41,057 nt of DNA from Basidiobolus meristosporus CBS 931.73 (GCA_002104905.1 MCFE01000738.1:1-41057); one strand, 5' to 3'; counted from the first letter of the stretch, positions 9,325 through 20,480 are shown. Notes: generated from the sequence alone by a model not told the origin. Numbers and translations are program-made.

Positions 9325-11031
9325 ATGGATTTCAGAGTCGGGAACAAATATAGACTTGGTAGAAAGATAGGTTCAGGTTCCTTCGGGGAGATATACCTTG
9401 GTAAGAAAGTCGTTTTCGTGTTGTCTGTCACCTTGGCGCTTTGTGCCCGGCCAAAGCCGGAGACCTTTGCAGCCATGATTGCACGCTGCCTTCCCTAACG
9501 CCGCCTTGATTTCCCCTTCCCCAGGAACTAGCGTAGTTGGCGGTGAAGAAGTCGCCATCAAACTCGAGTCGACCAAAGCTCGCCATCCGCAACTTGAATA
9601 TGAGTCCAAGGTCTACAAATCTCTAGCGGGCGGAGTTGGAATACCGTTTGTTCGTCATTTCGGAGTGGAGATGGAATACAATTGCATGGTGATCGATCTG
9701 CTCGGACCTTCTTTGGAGGACTTATTCAACTTTTGCTCGCGCAAGTTTTCCCTCAAGACCGTGCTTATCTTGGCTGACCAACTGGTAATACACCACCTTG
9801 AGTCGCGGGCGACGAGATGTCCTAACCCACGCTTCGCTTCGCTAGATCTCTCGCATCGAATATATCCACTCGAAGAATTTCATCCACCGTGACATCAAGC
9901 CAGACAACTTCTTGATGGGGATCGGGAAGTGGGCCAACCATGTGAACGTTATTGACTTCGGCCTGGCCAAGAAGTATCGCGATCCTAGAACACACTTGCA
10001 TATTCCCTATAGAGAGAACAAGAACTTGACCGGCACCGCACGCTACGCCAGTATTAACACACACTTGGGTGTAGGTTAGTGCCCACTTCACAGCCTCGCG
10101 CTTTCTTGCATATTCTCATCCATTGCGTTCACCTGTGATCCAGAGCAAGCTAGACGTGATGACCTTGAGTCGCTTGGCTACGTTCTGATGTATTTCCTTC
10201 GCGGATCGCTTCCCTGGCAAGGGTTGAAGGCGGTGACCAAGAAGCAAAAGTACGATCGAATCATGGAAAAGAAAATGACCACGCCTACCGAGTTGCTTTG
10301 CCAGGGATTTCCAAACGAGCTCACCATCTACCTGAACTACACGCGTAGCCTCCGTTTCGATGACAAGCCAGACTACAGCTACTTGAGGAAGCTTTTCCGG
10401 GATCTGTTCATCCGAGAGGGATTTCAATACGACTATGTATTCGACTGGACCATCCTGGAGAGAGTGAGTTGGATCCAGCAACAGCATCAGTCCGCAGCGT
10501 ACTCAGCCCTCTCTTCTTAGGAAAAGAAAGCTCGCGCGAATGAGCTAAAGGAGGCTCGTGCCGGTGTGAATGGCCCCGTTGTCTCGGGACCCAAGATCGT
10601 AAGCCCCCTTGTGTTGAAGTATGGAAGATGTTTGCGTTGCTGATCGATCTCTCTCCGATAGCGAGCTGATGAGCACCAAGGAAATCCGCCTCGCGTTAGC
10701 CAGATGCACGACAGAGATAGTATCCGCAAGAACACTAAACTAGATCTAGCAAATCCACCCAGAAACAGCATTATCTCTGGGGGAAGCTTACCGGTACGGA
10801 CCTCAACTGGTTATCGCAGGAAGGTTAACGGTGGAGAGGAAGCAGGGGCCAGAGGCGGCTTCAATAGGTTTGGAAGCAACGATCGGTGAGTAGCGCCATT
10901 CGGTAGGTCTGTGTATGTAACTCACCGCTTGTGATATCGATAGGCTTCAAGGCAGTGGGAGGCTAGTCACCAGTTCATATAACTTTCAAATTTCTGGCAA
11001 ACTCGATGGCGCCCATGAACACCATGGATAA
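9325..11031 (+). CDS. Casein kinase I, delta/epsilon (Hrr25) type
   Basis: Predicted 424 aa from seven exons: 9325-9400, 9525-9784, 9846-10074, 10144-10463, 10521-10598, 10662-10885, 10944-11031; all introns are GT-AG and frame-preserving. Serine/threonine kinase acting in DNA repair, ribosome maturation, vesicle traffic and mitotic/meiotic control in fungi. The start [20 protein letters not shown] is the standard CK1 opening, with the glycine loop at 16-22 and the ATP-binding lysine at 38 (VAIKLE). The catalytic loop is [12 protein letters not shown] and the metal-binding motif is DFGLAKK, followed by [14 protein letters not shown], the CK1 version of the activation segment and APE region. 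[19 protein letters not shown] and the C-lobe end VFDWTILER complete the domain at about residue 295. The last 130 residues are basic and Ser-rich, as in Hrr25/CK1 delta, where autophosphorylation of the tail inhibits the kinase. The first intron is long (124 nt). AATAAA overlaps 11050-11055, just past the stop. Confidence 0.95.
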
Positions 11032-11558
11032 TCCACCCGCTCCATGCGGAATAAACTAGCCATTTTAAGCCACAAGCCATGTCTCTTGCTTCCATTCTCA
11101 CTCTCGTGTCAATCCCCATCTCAGGTCAAGTATTCTGTTGTCAGCCTATCAAGTGTGTATTACAACTCGCCAGGATGAGAGGTGTTTCATCCATGGGTCC
11201 ATATGCATGAAATCCAATCTTGACCAATTTCATGCGACAACAATGATTAATCTGCCCTAGCGCTATGCAGAGTTAAATTAGCCATTGTCGAATCACAATG
11301 AAGCACTTGTCATTAAGCATAGTGTTGTTCCCTTAATCTAAATGGGAAAACGTAATATGAATAAGCAAATCCAACTCCCCTGCTCCCCGCCTCTACCATC
11401 CACCACTAACTTAAGCCACCCAACAGAGCGAACAGACCTTTGACATGGTAATTATCCCTGAGGTGCTTCCAATCTCAGGACGACAGCTCTCTCCAGCTGT
11501 AAACGTACTCTTTCGCAACGCAGCCTACTTATCGTTTTCTCCCTAGTCGGCAAGAATC
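11032..11558 (+). other. Intergenic, promoter region of the myosin light chain
   Basis: No open frame with coding character. Just before the next ATG a pyrimidine-rich CCCTAG at 11541-11546 resembles a 3' splice site, so a 5'-leader intron is possible. Confidence 0.4.
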
Positions 11559-12175
11559 ATGAAAAAGAAGAAGAGAGCAGTTCGACAGAACTCCAACGTT
11601 TTTGCCATCTTTGACCAAAAGCAGATCGCCGAGTTCAAAGAAGCCTTCTCCATGATAGACCACGACTCTGATGGTTTCGTGGATAAGGAAGATTTGAAGG
11701 ATATGCTGTTCCACCTTGGTATGCGCGTCTAAAGAGCTTGTTCGCTTGCATGAGCTAACCTACACGCCTCATCCGACTTTTCCATTGTCAGGACAAACGC
11801 ATTCTGACCAGTACATCGAAGATATGATTAATGAAGCACCTGGAAGCATCAACTTCACCATGTTTCTCACCTTGATGGGTGAGAAGCTGAGTGGAACTGA
11901 CCCTGAGCATGATATACTCATGGCTTTTGAATGCTTTGATGATTGCCGTACAGGATACATCAACGCGGATGATCTTCGCGAGTACCTAACTGCGATAGGC
12001 GACCGTTTCACGGATGAAGAGGTAGTGTTTCGCACTCCATCCAGAGCGACCTTCCGGTCTTTCGTATGCTTACAACACTCTTTAGGTTGATATCATGTAT
12101 AAAGGACCATTCATCGACCATAACAACAACTTCAACTACCGTGAATTTGTGCGGGTCTTGAAGCATGGGGAGTAA
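11559..12175 (+). CDS. Myosin II regulatory light chain (EF-hand)
   Basis: Predicted 159 aa from exons 11559-11718, 11792-12021 and 12086-12175; introns of 73 and 64 nt, frame-preserving. The protein binds the second IQ motif of type II myosin heavy chain and is needed for the contractile ring. After a basic start ([20 protein letters not shown]) comes the first EF-hand, whose loop [12 protein letters not shown] keeps all acidic ligand positions (1,3,5,9,12) as in regulatory light chains; the later EF-hands are degenerate ([12 protein letters not shown]). The core [20 protein letters not shown] and the end FVRVLKHGE are diagnostic of the family. In animals two residues before NVF are Thr-Ser and are phosphorylated; here they are Asn-Ser, so only the second site remains. 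Length matches fungal Cdc4/Rlc1-like proteins, and the phosphosite context favours the regulatory over the essential chain. AATAAA at 12283-12288. Confidence 0.93.
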
Positions 12176-13328
12176 CCCACCATCCCCCAGAATTGCCCAC
12201 GCGATCCGCACTCTAACCTCTACACTGACCTCCCTCTGCACGAATGTTGACAAGGCTTATCCGTAAGAAGCATGTTGATGTAAATAAACTTAAGGATATG
12301 TTTCAAGAAGAACAGGCATTGTACACCAAGATTTTGACAGTTTGTTTGATGAGTGAAACCAGTCGACCCGAGACACCGCAGGGACATTGAATATGCTGGG
12401 TTCACCCTACGTGTCCAGGCACAAGGCTGGCGGATCGCTTTCAAACGCCACGGGACATACGGCCGTTGTATTGGGAACCACGGGGCTTGCCGACAATGCC
12501 AAGCCCACTACCATTGGTGTGTTCACACCAGCGTTGCCGGCAATCTGCTTTCAGACCAACTGGCTATTCTAGGCAGCTTTCTGTGGTGCCTAATCAATCT
12601 GGCCAACGAATCTTCGTATCTAAGAATTGCCAGACGGATGCGGAACTAGCTAATTTTAGGAACTGGTTGCTTGCCGTGTTGGGGGTTGGGATTGTATGGA
12701 AGCCTCTCGAGCGGATGGGTTAGGAGTACTGTCCCACATTGCTTGGCTATATGGAATCAAGGGTGTTTGACACAAGGCTGGGCTCATTGTTTGAATCGGG
12801 AAACCAATTCGATTCGGCGGCATGTTAGAATAGAGGCTAATTCATTTAAGGTCATGTGGAAGCAATTAAGGAGACCTCATTTCAGCTCTATCCAAATCAA
12901 GCAACAGGCCATTATCAAGCCTCGCTTGACTCAACATTTGATAAGCTAAATTATACAATCATTACATATTTCAGGCAATTGATGAGCAGATAATTGCTCC
13001 GTGACCCCTTTGCTGTTACTTCGTACTGAGACTAATGATCTGATCAAAAGAAAAGGGTAGGAGAAACGCAAAGCCAAGCATAGTTTCAAGCTAATGGATC
13101 GTTCGGAGGAATATCCCATTTCCGCATTCCTTGAAACCCATGTGATTGGTGCTCCCTCATCTGATTGTTTCCTATTTTCTTCATCGTCACTTTTTCTCCT
13201 CAGCTATAGTTAACTCACGACTTCCCAACAGCTCACCCATTCTGTTCCGTTCCGAGCTAAAGTCACTAAGCCCAATCCCTTATATCTCCCCCATTGTATA
13301 CAGAACCCCCCCCTGCACACACACAAAG
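12176..13328. other. Intergenic, about 1.15 kb
   Basis: Several overlapping open frames of 60-98 codons at 12353-12949 share no motif and have no splice pattern. The last 180 bp before the WSC gene are pyrimidine-rich (repeated CCC and CTCC), consistent with a promoter/leader; the open frame running through it has no ATG before 13329 that adds a recognisable sequence. Confidence 0.4.
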
Positions 13329-13973
13329 ATGCGTTTATGTAACGCCTTCCCCGGAGTTATTTGTCTTTTGGGATTCACAACCATCCTACCCGAAGTCATA
13401 GGATATAACCTGGTAGGGTGTTATTTGGACAACGAGAATCAGCCCTCCTTAACTGGCCTAAACAGCGTCGACGTGAATCAGTCCAGCCAGAAATGCGGCG
13501 ACATCTGCACCAAAAAGTTCGTCTATGCCGGAGTTCGAGATGGCAGCACCTGCATGTGCGGAAATGCCAAACCACCGGATTCGCTGCTCGTCCAGGACAA
13601 CTCGCTGTGCAATATTCCTTGCCCCGGCAACCCACAGGAAAAATGCGGAGGAAAGCTGTACATGTCCGTCTGGATAGTCGGGTCGCAAACCTCCAACGAC
13701 ACCATTTCCGACACCAGCCCTAGCCAGAGCACCAACAAGGGTGGTCTGATAGGCGGTATTGTAGGCGGGGTTCTTGGGTTGCTTCTTATCACCGGTGGTG
13801 GCATCTGGTGGTATCGTAGAAAGAAACGCAATCAACAGGTTGATAACCTCAACGAAGAGAAGTACAACCAAGGAAGCGGCGAGAACTGGGTCCCCAGGAG
13901 GCGTTCGGATGTGACCTTGCGCGACGACTTCGACTACACACATGCATTGAAAGTAACTAACCCTGATCCTTGA
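13329..13973 (+). CDS. WSC-domain single-pass membrane protein
   Basis: Single exon, 214 aa. The ATG at 13329 opens a signal peptide (about 1-24, CLLGFTTILPEVIGYN at its end). A WSC domain spans about 25-117: NLVGCYLDNE, KCGDICTKKFVYAGVRDG, TCMCGN, SLCNIPCPGNPQEKCGG and a final aromatic strand, with the eight cysteines expected. Then a Ser/Thr/Asn linker of only about 20 residues, a Gly-rich membrane helix at about 140-161 (GGIVGGVLGLLLITGGGIWW) and a basic cytosolic tail of about 50 residues. WSC domains bind polysaccharide; in yeast the Wsc1-3 sensors feed the cell-wall integrity pathway through Rom2/Rho1. The mannosylated stalk of those sensors is nearly missing here, so a receptor lying close to the membrane or another glycan-binding role is possible. 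A longer in-frame start at 13146 is less likely because it would bury the signal peptide. Confidence 0.9.
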   Translation: MRLCNAFPGVICLLGFTTILPEVIGYNLVGCYLDNENQPSLTGLNSVDVNQSSQKCGDICTKKFVYAGVRDGSTCMCGNAKPPDSLLVQDNSLCNIPCPGNPQEKCGGKLYMSVWIVGSQTSNDTISDTSPSQSTNKGGLIGGIVGGVLGLLLITGGGIWWYRRKKRNQQVDNLNEEKYNQGSGENWVPRRRSDVTLRDDFDYTHALKVTNPDP

Positions 13974-15844
13974 GTTGTTCTACCAACCCTGCATCCCTCT
14001 TGAGAGGCACCCATCTCGGTGTGCCCCACCACTTCGCCAACTCAGAATTGACTAAATATTTAAGGTACTCCTAGCTTCCTATCATTCAATTTAATTTTTG
14101 TCTTAAGAACATCCAGTGATTTCATCGTATTACTTCACTTCCATTGCGCTCATGGGAAATCCCATTTCATGTTTGGTTGTATTCTCGGATTGATTTCCAT
14201 GAAATGCCAAGTTCAGCAACAAAGAATCTTCGCCCAAGCTTTCCTACCCAACATCATTTCAGCCCCCTTGTTTCCTCGAACATTGGATTATTTAAAAAGC
14301 CTCGGCTAACTAAACCATTGTAATGTATATCTTTCTCGAGCATGAATTTAGGCCAGAGCTCTCTGGGCTTTGGCAAGACTAACGCAAATAAATCCCTTGG
14401 TTTCCACTCCCGTCTGGCGCTTCGAGTACCACAGATTCCTCGAGCATGGTCCGATTGGTCAACAAAACTCTGGACCTTCAAGGAACCATACTGCACAGCA
14501 AGCCCGACTACCGAGGGCTTTAAAAAGACGAGCGTTCAATTGACCCGCTAATGGCTTGTGAGCAATATTACAGCTATTTATTGGTAGTATCAAAGCCCTA
14601 ATGCCTCCATAGCGTAGTTGGGTTTAGTATAATACGGCGCCATGTTCCATCAGCGACGACTACGCTCGAGAGCTAGGAATATTGAAAGTTGTGGTTATGA
14701 TCTAGATCTGCCAAGAGTTGGGGTGAACGCATTCTTACGATTGTAGTGCAAAAGTTTCTCAATGAGATCGACGTGGGTAAGCACCATTCTTCTGCAGCAG
14801 TATCTTTTCAAACCGAGCGCATCCATAGCCTCGCTAAACGAGAGTACGCGAATCTCTGGATTCAGCCAATAGCTTGTAACGAGCAGAAAACCGGGAGGCT
14901 TACCCTTCAGTGTAGTCCGACTGGAGTAGACTAAGATAGTTGTCCCATTTGTTACCAATCACTTTTCCACAGGTGAAGCATCTGACGGGAATGATCATTT
15001 CGCGAAGAAGGCGGTGCTCTGGTTAACCCAAACAAAAGGATGCGACTTGTCCGTCGATGCACTGACATCTGGTTATTAAAAAAAAGGAATTATCTGATGA
15101 CCAGGAATCACGTGTCTCGGACGATATCCACGTACTAGCCCATTTTTGTAGCTCCCCTGGGTGTTAAGCCTTGATCCTAGGTGTTGGAGGGTATACGTTG
15201 AGCAATACAGATATGAAGTGGGCCTAGAGCATGACTGCTTGAAACATTTGTGCTACCTTACTGCTGTCGTCAGGCCTCACAGTGTAGTTTACGATGGTAT
15301 ATGAGCAGGCTATGTGTGCGCAACACTTGGAACTTGAACCATCGATGGCCTTTGTCACCACACTTTGAAGCAGCTGTGGGCAGAATATAATACCTTAATT
15401 AACATGCACTTGTCGCTATAGATGATGTCAGGAATCAAACAATCCACGTGCAGTATTCGACAAAAGGCTAGCACAGCACTCTTATGTGGACACCGTCTGC
15501 TTCAATGCTGCCTTTCAGAGCATGCCCAACTTATGTGAGGGAATCCGCCTTGCCATTTCATTGTTGCATTGTGCTGCTGAAATTCATCACATGATGGTGA
15601 AGCCATGACTTTCGCAACATGTTGATCCCTGGATCATGTAGCATAGCAGCCGTGTTTCTGGCGGCGAATGCAACACACTGCATCGAACTTGATTGACATA
15701 GTCAGTCGAGTTGAACTTTGTCTGATTTACCTGATCACATCACCATCAGAACAACGCCAGCCGAATATGATGACAGGGGCCGAAATGGAACCATCTAATC
15801 ATCCAAAATCTCACCCCGGTCCTGGCCTACGGATCGATTTTTTT
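13974..15844. other. Intergenic, about 1.9 kb, no gene seen
   Basis: Open frames here are short (60-87 codons), on both strands, with no family motif. A stretch at 14612-14623 resembles a tRNA A-box but lacks a B-box and stems. The right end merges with the promoter of eS19. Confidence 0.5.
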
Positions 15845-16095
15845 GCGGTATAAGGAGTGGTACGAAATTGGATAGTAACCCTCTTTTTCCTTGAACGGAC
15901 GAATTTCAAGGTGCGTAATGGTTTTGATTTTGTTGTAGTTACTGGCACAGGCTGGCAATAGATGAGATGAATCCATTCATCACAAAGGGCGAACGCTGGC
16001 GAGCACGCTTCGATGATATGCATGCGACTCGGATTCGAATGTTCACTCCATCACATCCATTCAACAGATTTACTGAATGCATCCATTTCTTTTAG
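15845..16095 (+). promoter_or_regulatory. eS19 promoter and probable 5'-leader intron
   Basis: A TATA-like TATAAG at 15849-15854 is followed by a pyrimidine tract (CCCTCTTTTTCCTT, 15879-15892), the kind of start-site sequence common in ribosomal protein genes. A donor GTGCGT at 15911 and the acceptor CTTTTAG at 16089-16095 would remove a 185-nt leader intron that ends exactly at the start codon. Inferred from consensus only. Confidence 0.55.
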
Positions 16096-16521
16096 ATGGC
16101 TGGTATCACCGTTAAAGACGTTAACTCCCATCAATTCATCAAGGCTTACGCTGCTCACTTGAAGCGTTCCGGCAAGCTCGATGTCCCCAAGTGGGTCGAC
16201 CTTGCCAAGACTGCCACCTACAAGGAATTGGGCCCCTATGACCAAGACTGGTTCTTCATCAGAGCTGCTTCCGTTGCTCGCCACGTCTACCTTAACAAGA
16301 CTGTTGGCGTTGGTCATTTGAGAAGACTCCACGGTGGTCGCAAGAACCGCGGTACCCGCCCCTCTCACCACGCTGATGGCTCCGGCTCCGTTGCCCGTAA
16401 GGTGCTTCAAGCTTTGGAGAAGATCAACATCATTGAGCAAGCACCCAACGGTGGTCGTAAGCTTACTCAAGACGGACAACGTGACCTTGATCGTATCAGT
16501 GCCCAAGTCGCCAAGAAATAA
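16096..16521 (+). CDS. rps19: Ribosomal protein eS19 (40S subunit)
   Basis: 141 aa, uninterrupted. Component of the 40S head, needed for 18S rRNA 3'-end maturation. Recognised by the start MAGITVKDVNSHQFIKAYA, then LKRSGKLDVPKWVDLAKTA, ELGPYDQDWFFIRAASVARH, the basic loop GRKNRGTRPSHHADGSGSVA and the end GGRKLTQDGQRDLDRIS; length and order fit eukaryotic eS19. The reading frame starts directly after a strong acceptor (CTTTTAG), so the preceding intron lies in the leader rather than in the coding part. Codon choice is strongly biased to C- and T-ending codons (GCT, GTC, AAG, CGT), as expected for a highly expressed gene and unlike its neighbours. AATAAA overlaps 16559-16564. Confidence 0.97.
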   Translation: MAGITVKDVNSHQFIKAYAAHLKRSGKLDVPKWVDLAKTATYKELGPYDQDWFFIRAASVARHVYLNKTVGVGHLRRLHGGRKNRGTRPSHHADGSGSVARKVLQALEKINIIEQAPNGGRKLTQDGQRDLDRISAQVAKK

Positions 16522-16964
16522 TTTCTTCGTGTACTCAATACTCGGTTCTTATGCCCCTAATAAACAATTCGCCAACCCTGCTTCACTGCCAACCATTCGT
16601 CAGGTCGTCTCGTTAATTCTATCATGTCACAATAAACACCAACCATCCCGCCAGGATCAATGGCGAGGGAGCCGACTAGATACACTTGGCCAGATGCGTG
16701 CCGGACCAGTCTCGTGGGCTTAGATATATAAATATGATTGTTATTCGGGTCGGTATTCTCAAATGATGTTGGCCAGAAAATTTCTTCAACAAATATCATT
16801 TCGAGACAAGAAAAAAACGGGAAAACAGTTATTTAAACTGACGGTATGAGGGGGGGGGGTAGGTTTTTAGCGCGGTAAGGTATTTGACGAGAGGGACTAA
16901 AGCAATCACATAGAGGCAGCCAATCCTTTACCAACCACTTGAAGCAGTTCGTTGCACATCTATC
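16522..16964. other. Intergenic between eS19 and UBE2S
   Basis: No gene seen. Contains the eS19 polyadenylation signal and, at 16850-16859, a run of ten G close to the next start codon, within the likely UBE2S promoter. Confidence 0.5.
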
Positions 16965-17772
16965 ATGGTAAGCCAGGGCTCGTTCCCACTTTGGCCAATT
17001 CCCTACAACACACAAGTAACCCTCACGACTTCGCAGCCGGTTGGACACAGCTACTCTTCCGAAGCAATCAAACAAATTGTTCGAGATTTGTATATTCTGC
17101 ACCTCAACCCAATCGAGGATATAAGAGTTATCATCAACGAGAACAACCTGTTCGACTTCCAACTCTGGATATTCGGGCCAAGTAAGTGCCAGTGTAGAGT
17201 GCCGGAGGCGAACGATACTTTGCTAACCTCGACTATAGCTGGGACGCCTTACGAGAACGGAGCGTTTCGGGTCAAGCTGTCGTTCTCGAGCGAGTTCCCA
17301 CACATTCCGCCTAGCTGTAAGTCGGGATGGAATCAAGGAAGTCTGCGTAACTCCCTAACCAATTTGTTATCTTTTAGGTAAATTTCTAACCAAAATATAT
17401 CACCCAAATATCTCCCATGATGGGGAAGTCTGTATAAACACGCTGAGATACAGTTGGCAACCAGGTCTTGGTATTGGGCATATTTTAATGGTAAGCATTG
17501 CCTCTGTTTCCCTTTGAAGGACGTCGGCATTAACGCTTGCCTGATAGACACTCAGATGCCTGTTGATCCAGCCGTATCCCGAATCCATAATGAATGATGA
17601 GGCGGGGAGACTATTCCTCGAGAACTACGAGGCCTACGCCAAGTATGCAAGGTTAGCAACCGAGATCCACGCCAACTGTAAAGCCCAATCAGAGGGGAAA
17701 TCACCAAGGAAGAGAGCCGGTGACCCGAAGGAAAAGAGAGTCGACAAAAAACGAATTCTGAAGCATACGTAG
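16965..17772 (+). CDS. UBE2S-like ubiquitin-conjugating enzyme (E2)
   Basis: Predicted 187 aa from five exons: 16965-16967, 17037-17181, 17239-17316, 17378-17490, 17548-17772. The first exon is just the ATG, followed at once by GTAAGC; the join gives [21 protein letters not shown]2S works with the anaphase-promoting complex and elongates K11-linked ubiquitin chains. Evidence for this E2 class: [46 protein letters not shown] with the catalytic cysteine at 94 (animal enzymes have it at 95), [20 protein letters not shown] and the UBE2S-typical [19 protein letters not shown]. The C-terminal tail is short and very basic, ending [10 protein letters not shown], which aligns with the APC2-binding end of UBE2S but lacks its final LRRL. 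The other candidate class, UBE2T/UBE2R, lacks the EAGRL-LENY segment. Yeast models lack this enzyme, as far as I know. Confidence 0.9.
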
Positions 17773-19597
17773 TGGCACTACAGCTCATCTTGTACTCATT
17801 ATTTTAGATCATGTACCTTCCACCTATATCCAGTATTTAGAAGCCGCCTATCGCATCCTATTTGTTATTTATTTCAGTGGTAATCTCTCTCCAGGACCTG
17901 ATTTTCGTAATTGCTTGCTGCACCTCCCAGTAATCTTGGTATCGACTGTTGGACCATTATGCACGCCAAAATTGCGCTATAGAATCCAACCTGTATACTA
18001 TGTTAAATATACACTCGTTTTATCCCATACTTCAGCCGTCGTCTTGATGTGCCAAGAATCACCACTCCCAATGCAGTCTCTTTTAAGAAACTGGTGGAAA
18101 AAGTTGACGACATTCCTTGATGTGGCAAATATAAACAGCTCAATGGCGGTATCGTATCAAAGGCCTGCAAGACTATCTCAGGTGACACCAACCATCCCCA
18201 AAATCTGTTTGCTGCTCATTGACGAGGGTGTATGGCCGTATGATCAATGCAGTTAGACACAGATCTCAACTTCGTTGAACCGGATCTATGCTTGCCTATT
18301 TGCAGCTCCAGGTGCCAGGGCATCGAGAATGCTGCTCATCCCTGATATGGACTAGTTTTTCCATTGGAATGCAATCGATATATTTGAGGCAATGTTCGTT
18401 GGCTCTACAAGAGGAGGCAATTGCCCGAGGGAAGTCCATGAATAGGTGATTATCGGCAATCATGAGATACGCTGAGCGGCTGGACACCATTTGAAACCCT
18501 TGGTCGCATTGTCGTGCAACGCGCCTTGATTCGAGGTATTCGGTAAGCTCAGTGTGCCTGGTGTCTCTTGGGAAATGAGAGAAACCACGGTTACCGTGTA
18601 TCACGGCATGTCGGTGGAACAGCAGATTGTTGCTATTTTGATTCGCATTTTTCGCTGTCCCGGCCTGTATGACAGTGGAATAGAATTGAGAGGTTGGGGG
18701 GGAGAGACTGTCGCAGATTCTTTGTTGAAAAGAGAGGGCGTTTTCTCAGATAGTTGGGTTGTAACGATGTTATTGGCCTTCATCGTAAAGACACTCTGCA
18801 TCGCATCGATTCTTGTGAAACAGTGCTTTAGCTTACCAACTATTCTCAACGTACATAGCACAAAAAGCCACCTGAAGACTCGGTGCAACCCTTGCTCCTC
18901 GTGTGCTATGGTGTCGGTGTCCAGTGAACAGATCCACTGATGAGTATTGGCTGAAGGGGCACTGTGGACGAATTCGACAGCAATTGGTGGATGGGCAATA
19001 TCAATCGACATTAACCAAAACCATCCCAAACGGCAGCATCGTTTGGGATATTAAATGGCCTTTGCGTAGCTACAGCCAGCAACAGTTGCCACATCATGCA
19101 GCACTAGCAGGTAAGATACGGTCTGCATCGGAAATCATTGCATGCAACCATATTGGCACCGCTGATGCCATATCCCCGAGTCCTATTGAATCGCACATGT
19201 CTTTGAGGCTTTGGTGCCCACCTATACATGCACAGTCGGTATTTCCATGATGACTCATGCACTCCTCTTGACCTACCTTCCCAAATTGGCATGTGTCTGC
19301 TCAAAGGATGGAGACCGCTACGAAATGCAATTCTCAACCCTGTGTTCCGTGTTTTCCGTCCTGAAGGCTGAGGTTGGTTATTGTGCCACATCACACACTC
19401 AGACGGTCAACTGAGTATTCCCCTCCGACGAGACACGCCTGGGAACCCTCCGCCTGGTTTGGCAGCATTCCTATGTCCTCTGCCGAAACATGAATAAATT
19501 GGGACTGCTCCTCCAATGCCCATTTAGTTTTGGCTTGGATTTAAGCCCTCACCTCCTCCCCATCAAGGCCCTCCATCTAGTTAGGAGTATCATCAGC
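17773..19597. other. Intergenic, about 1.8 kb, no clear gene
   Basis: The longest frames (18554-18940 plus, 128 codons; 19029-18601 minus, 142 codons) overlap each other and carry no motif, so I read neither as a gene. The plus frame at 19490 runs into the next gene, but its first 36 residues look like leader sequence. Confidence 0.4.
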
Positions 19598-20480
19598 ATG
19601 GAGGTCTCCATAAATACCATAATCACCTACGGGAAGCTCGACTTGATGATCGCGACTACTGCACTCCCAATTGGCATAAGCAACTCGTACCATGCGATTC
19701 GTATGGCCTTACAGGAGTCACCAGTGATATTCAAGTTAAACCTCATGCAGGCACTCCTGCTACTGTTTAATGGAATAGTGGCCATTTCGGATTTCTTTAA
19801 GCCGACACGCAACTGCAACACCCTGGCCTACATCTACCTCACCAACGCCTACCTCTCTATCCTGTCCATCAACATCATTCTCTTCTATAAAGCGTACTAC
19901 ACCACCAAGGCTAGCAGGATGATGGGCTGCTTGTGCATACTGATCCAGATTGCTGAAACGGTTTGCTTGGTTCAAGTCCTGTTGAAGTCTCAATTCATCG
20001 ATGGGCTGATCGGTGGATGTATCCTCTCCTACCCAATCTATTGGACAATGGGGTTGACGGGCTCTGTCACCAGCATCATGATCATTCTTACCTTGTTGTT
20101 TATCATCAGCATTCGTCGACACTCCGAGTTCCGGAAGCTAGGTCTCTACTCATCCCTACTCCAGGAAGGGATCGTCTTCTTCCTCATCATTCTCATCATG
20201 GACCTCACCCTGGCAGTTCTGGTGTTGGTGCAGGATGTCTACTGTGGAAATGTTTTGCACCTGGGCTGTAAGTAGATTGGTCAGCAGAAGAAAGCTTCAC
20301 AGTCATGCTCAACAACCTCTCCAAATAGGGATCGTCAAGTCCAAACTTATGACCGAGCTCATGCTTCGAGCTCATAGACGCCGAAAGGAACGTCGTCGCT
20401 CACGAGGCCGTCAACACAAAGATCAGGAATTAACCGATATCTCATTGGTCTCAGTATCATCGCCATCCACACAGAATTGA
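19598..20480 (+). CDS. Seven-helix membrane protein, copy 1 of a related pair
   Basis: Predicted 273 aa from exons 19598-20267 and 20329-20480; the 61-nt intron is phase 1 and splits a Trp codon (T|GG). Seven hydrophobic segments fill residues about 10-215 (for example LMQALLLLFNGIVAI, LSIMLIII-like SILSINIILFYKAYY, GSVTSIMIILTLLFIISI, IVFFLIILIMDLTLAVLVLV). The second exon is a cytosolic tail: WIVKSKLMTELMLRAHRRR, then a very basic stretch and Ser-rich end. Overall layout is that of a seven-transmembrane receptor-like protein, but I see no rhodopsin, Ste2/Ste3 or other known signature. The first ATG of the frame is at 19490, but the ATG at 19598 (MEVSINTII) places a short N-terminus before helix 1 as in the second copy, so I chose it. 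Function unknown; sensing is a guess. Related to the gene at 22347. Confidence 0.7.

Noticed and set aside
12353-12949. Four overlapping 60-98 codon frames downstream of the myosin light chain
   Set aside because: Different frames, no shared protein character, no exon joins; typical noise in a spacer.
13146-13328. N-terminal extension of the WSC frame
   Set aside because: Would place about 60 residues before an obvious signal peptide; the ATG at 13329 fits a secreted-type protein.
14595-14680. tRNA-like A-box (TAGCGTAGTTGG)
   Set aside because: No B-box and no acceptor, D or T stems can be formed around it.
18554-19029. Facing 128- and 142-codon frames
   Set aside because: They overlap each other and neither resembles a known family; composition does not favour either.
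19969-19979. tRNA B-box match GGTTCAAGTCC
   Set aside because: Lies inside a membrane helix codon run of the seven-helix gene with no tRNA fold around it.
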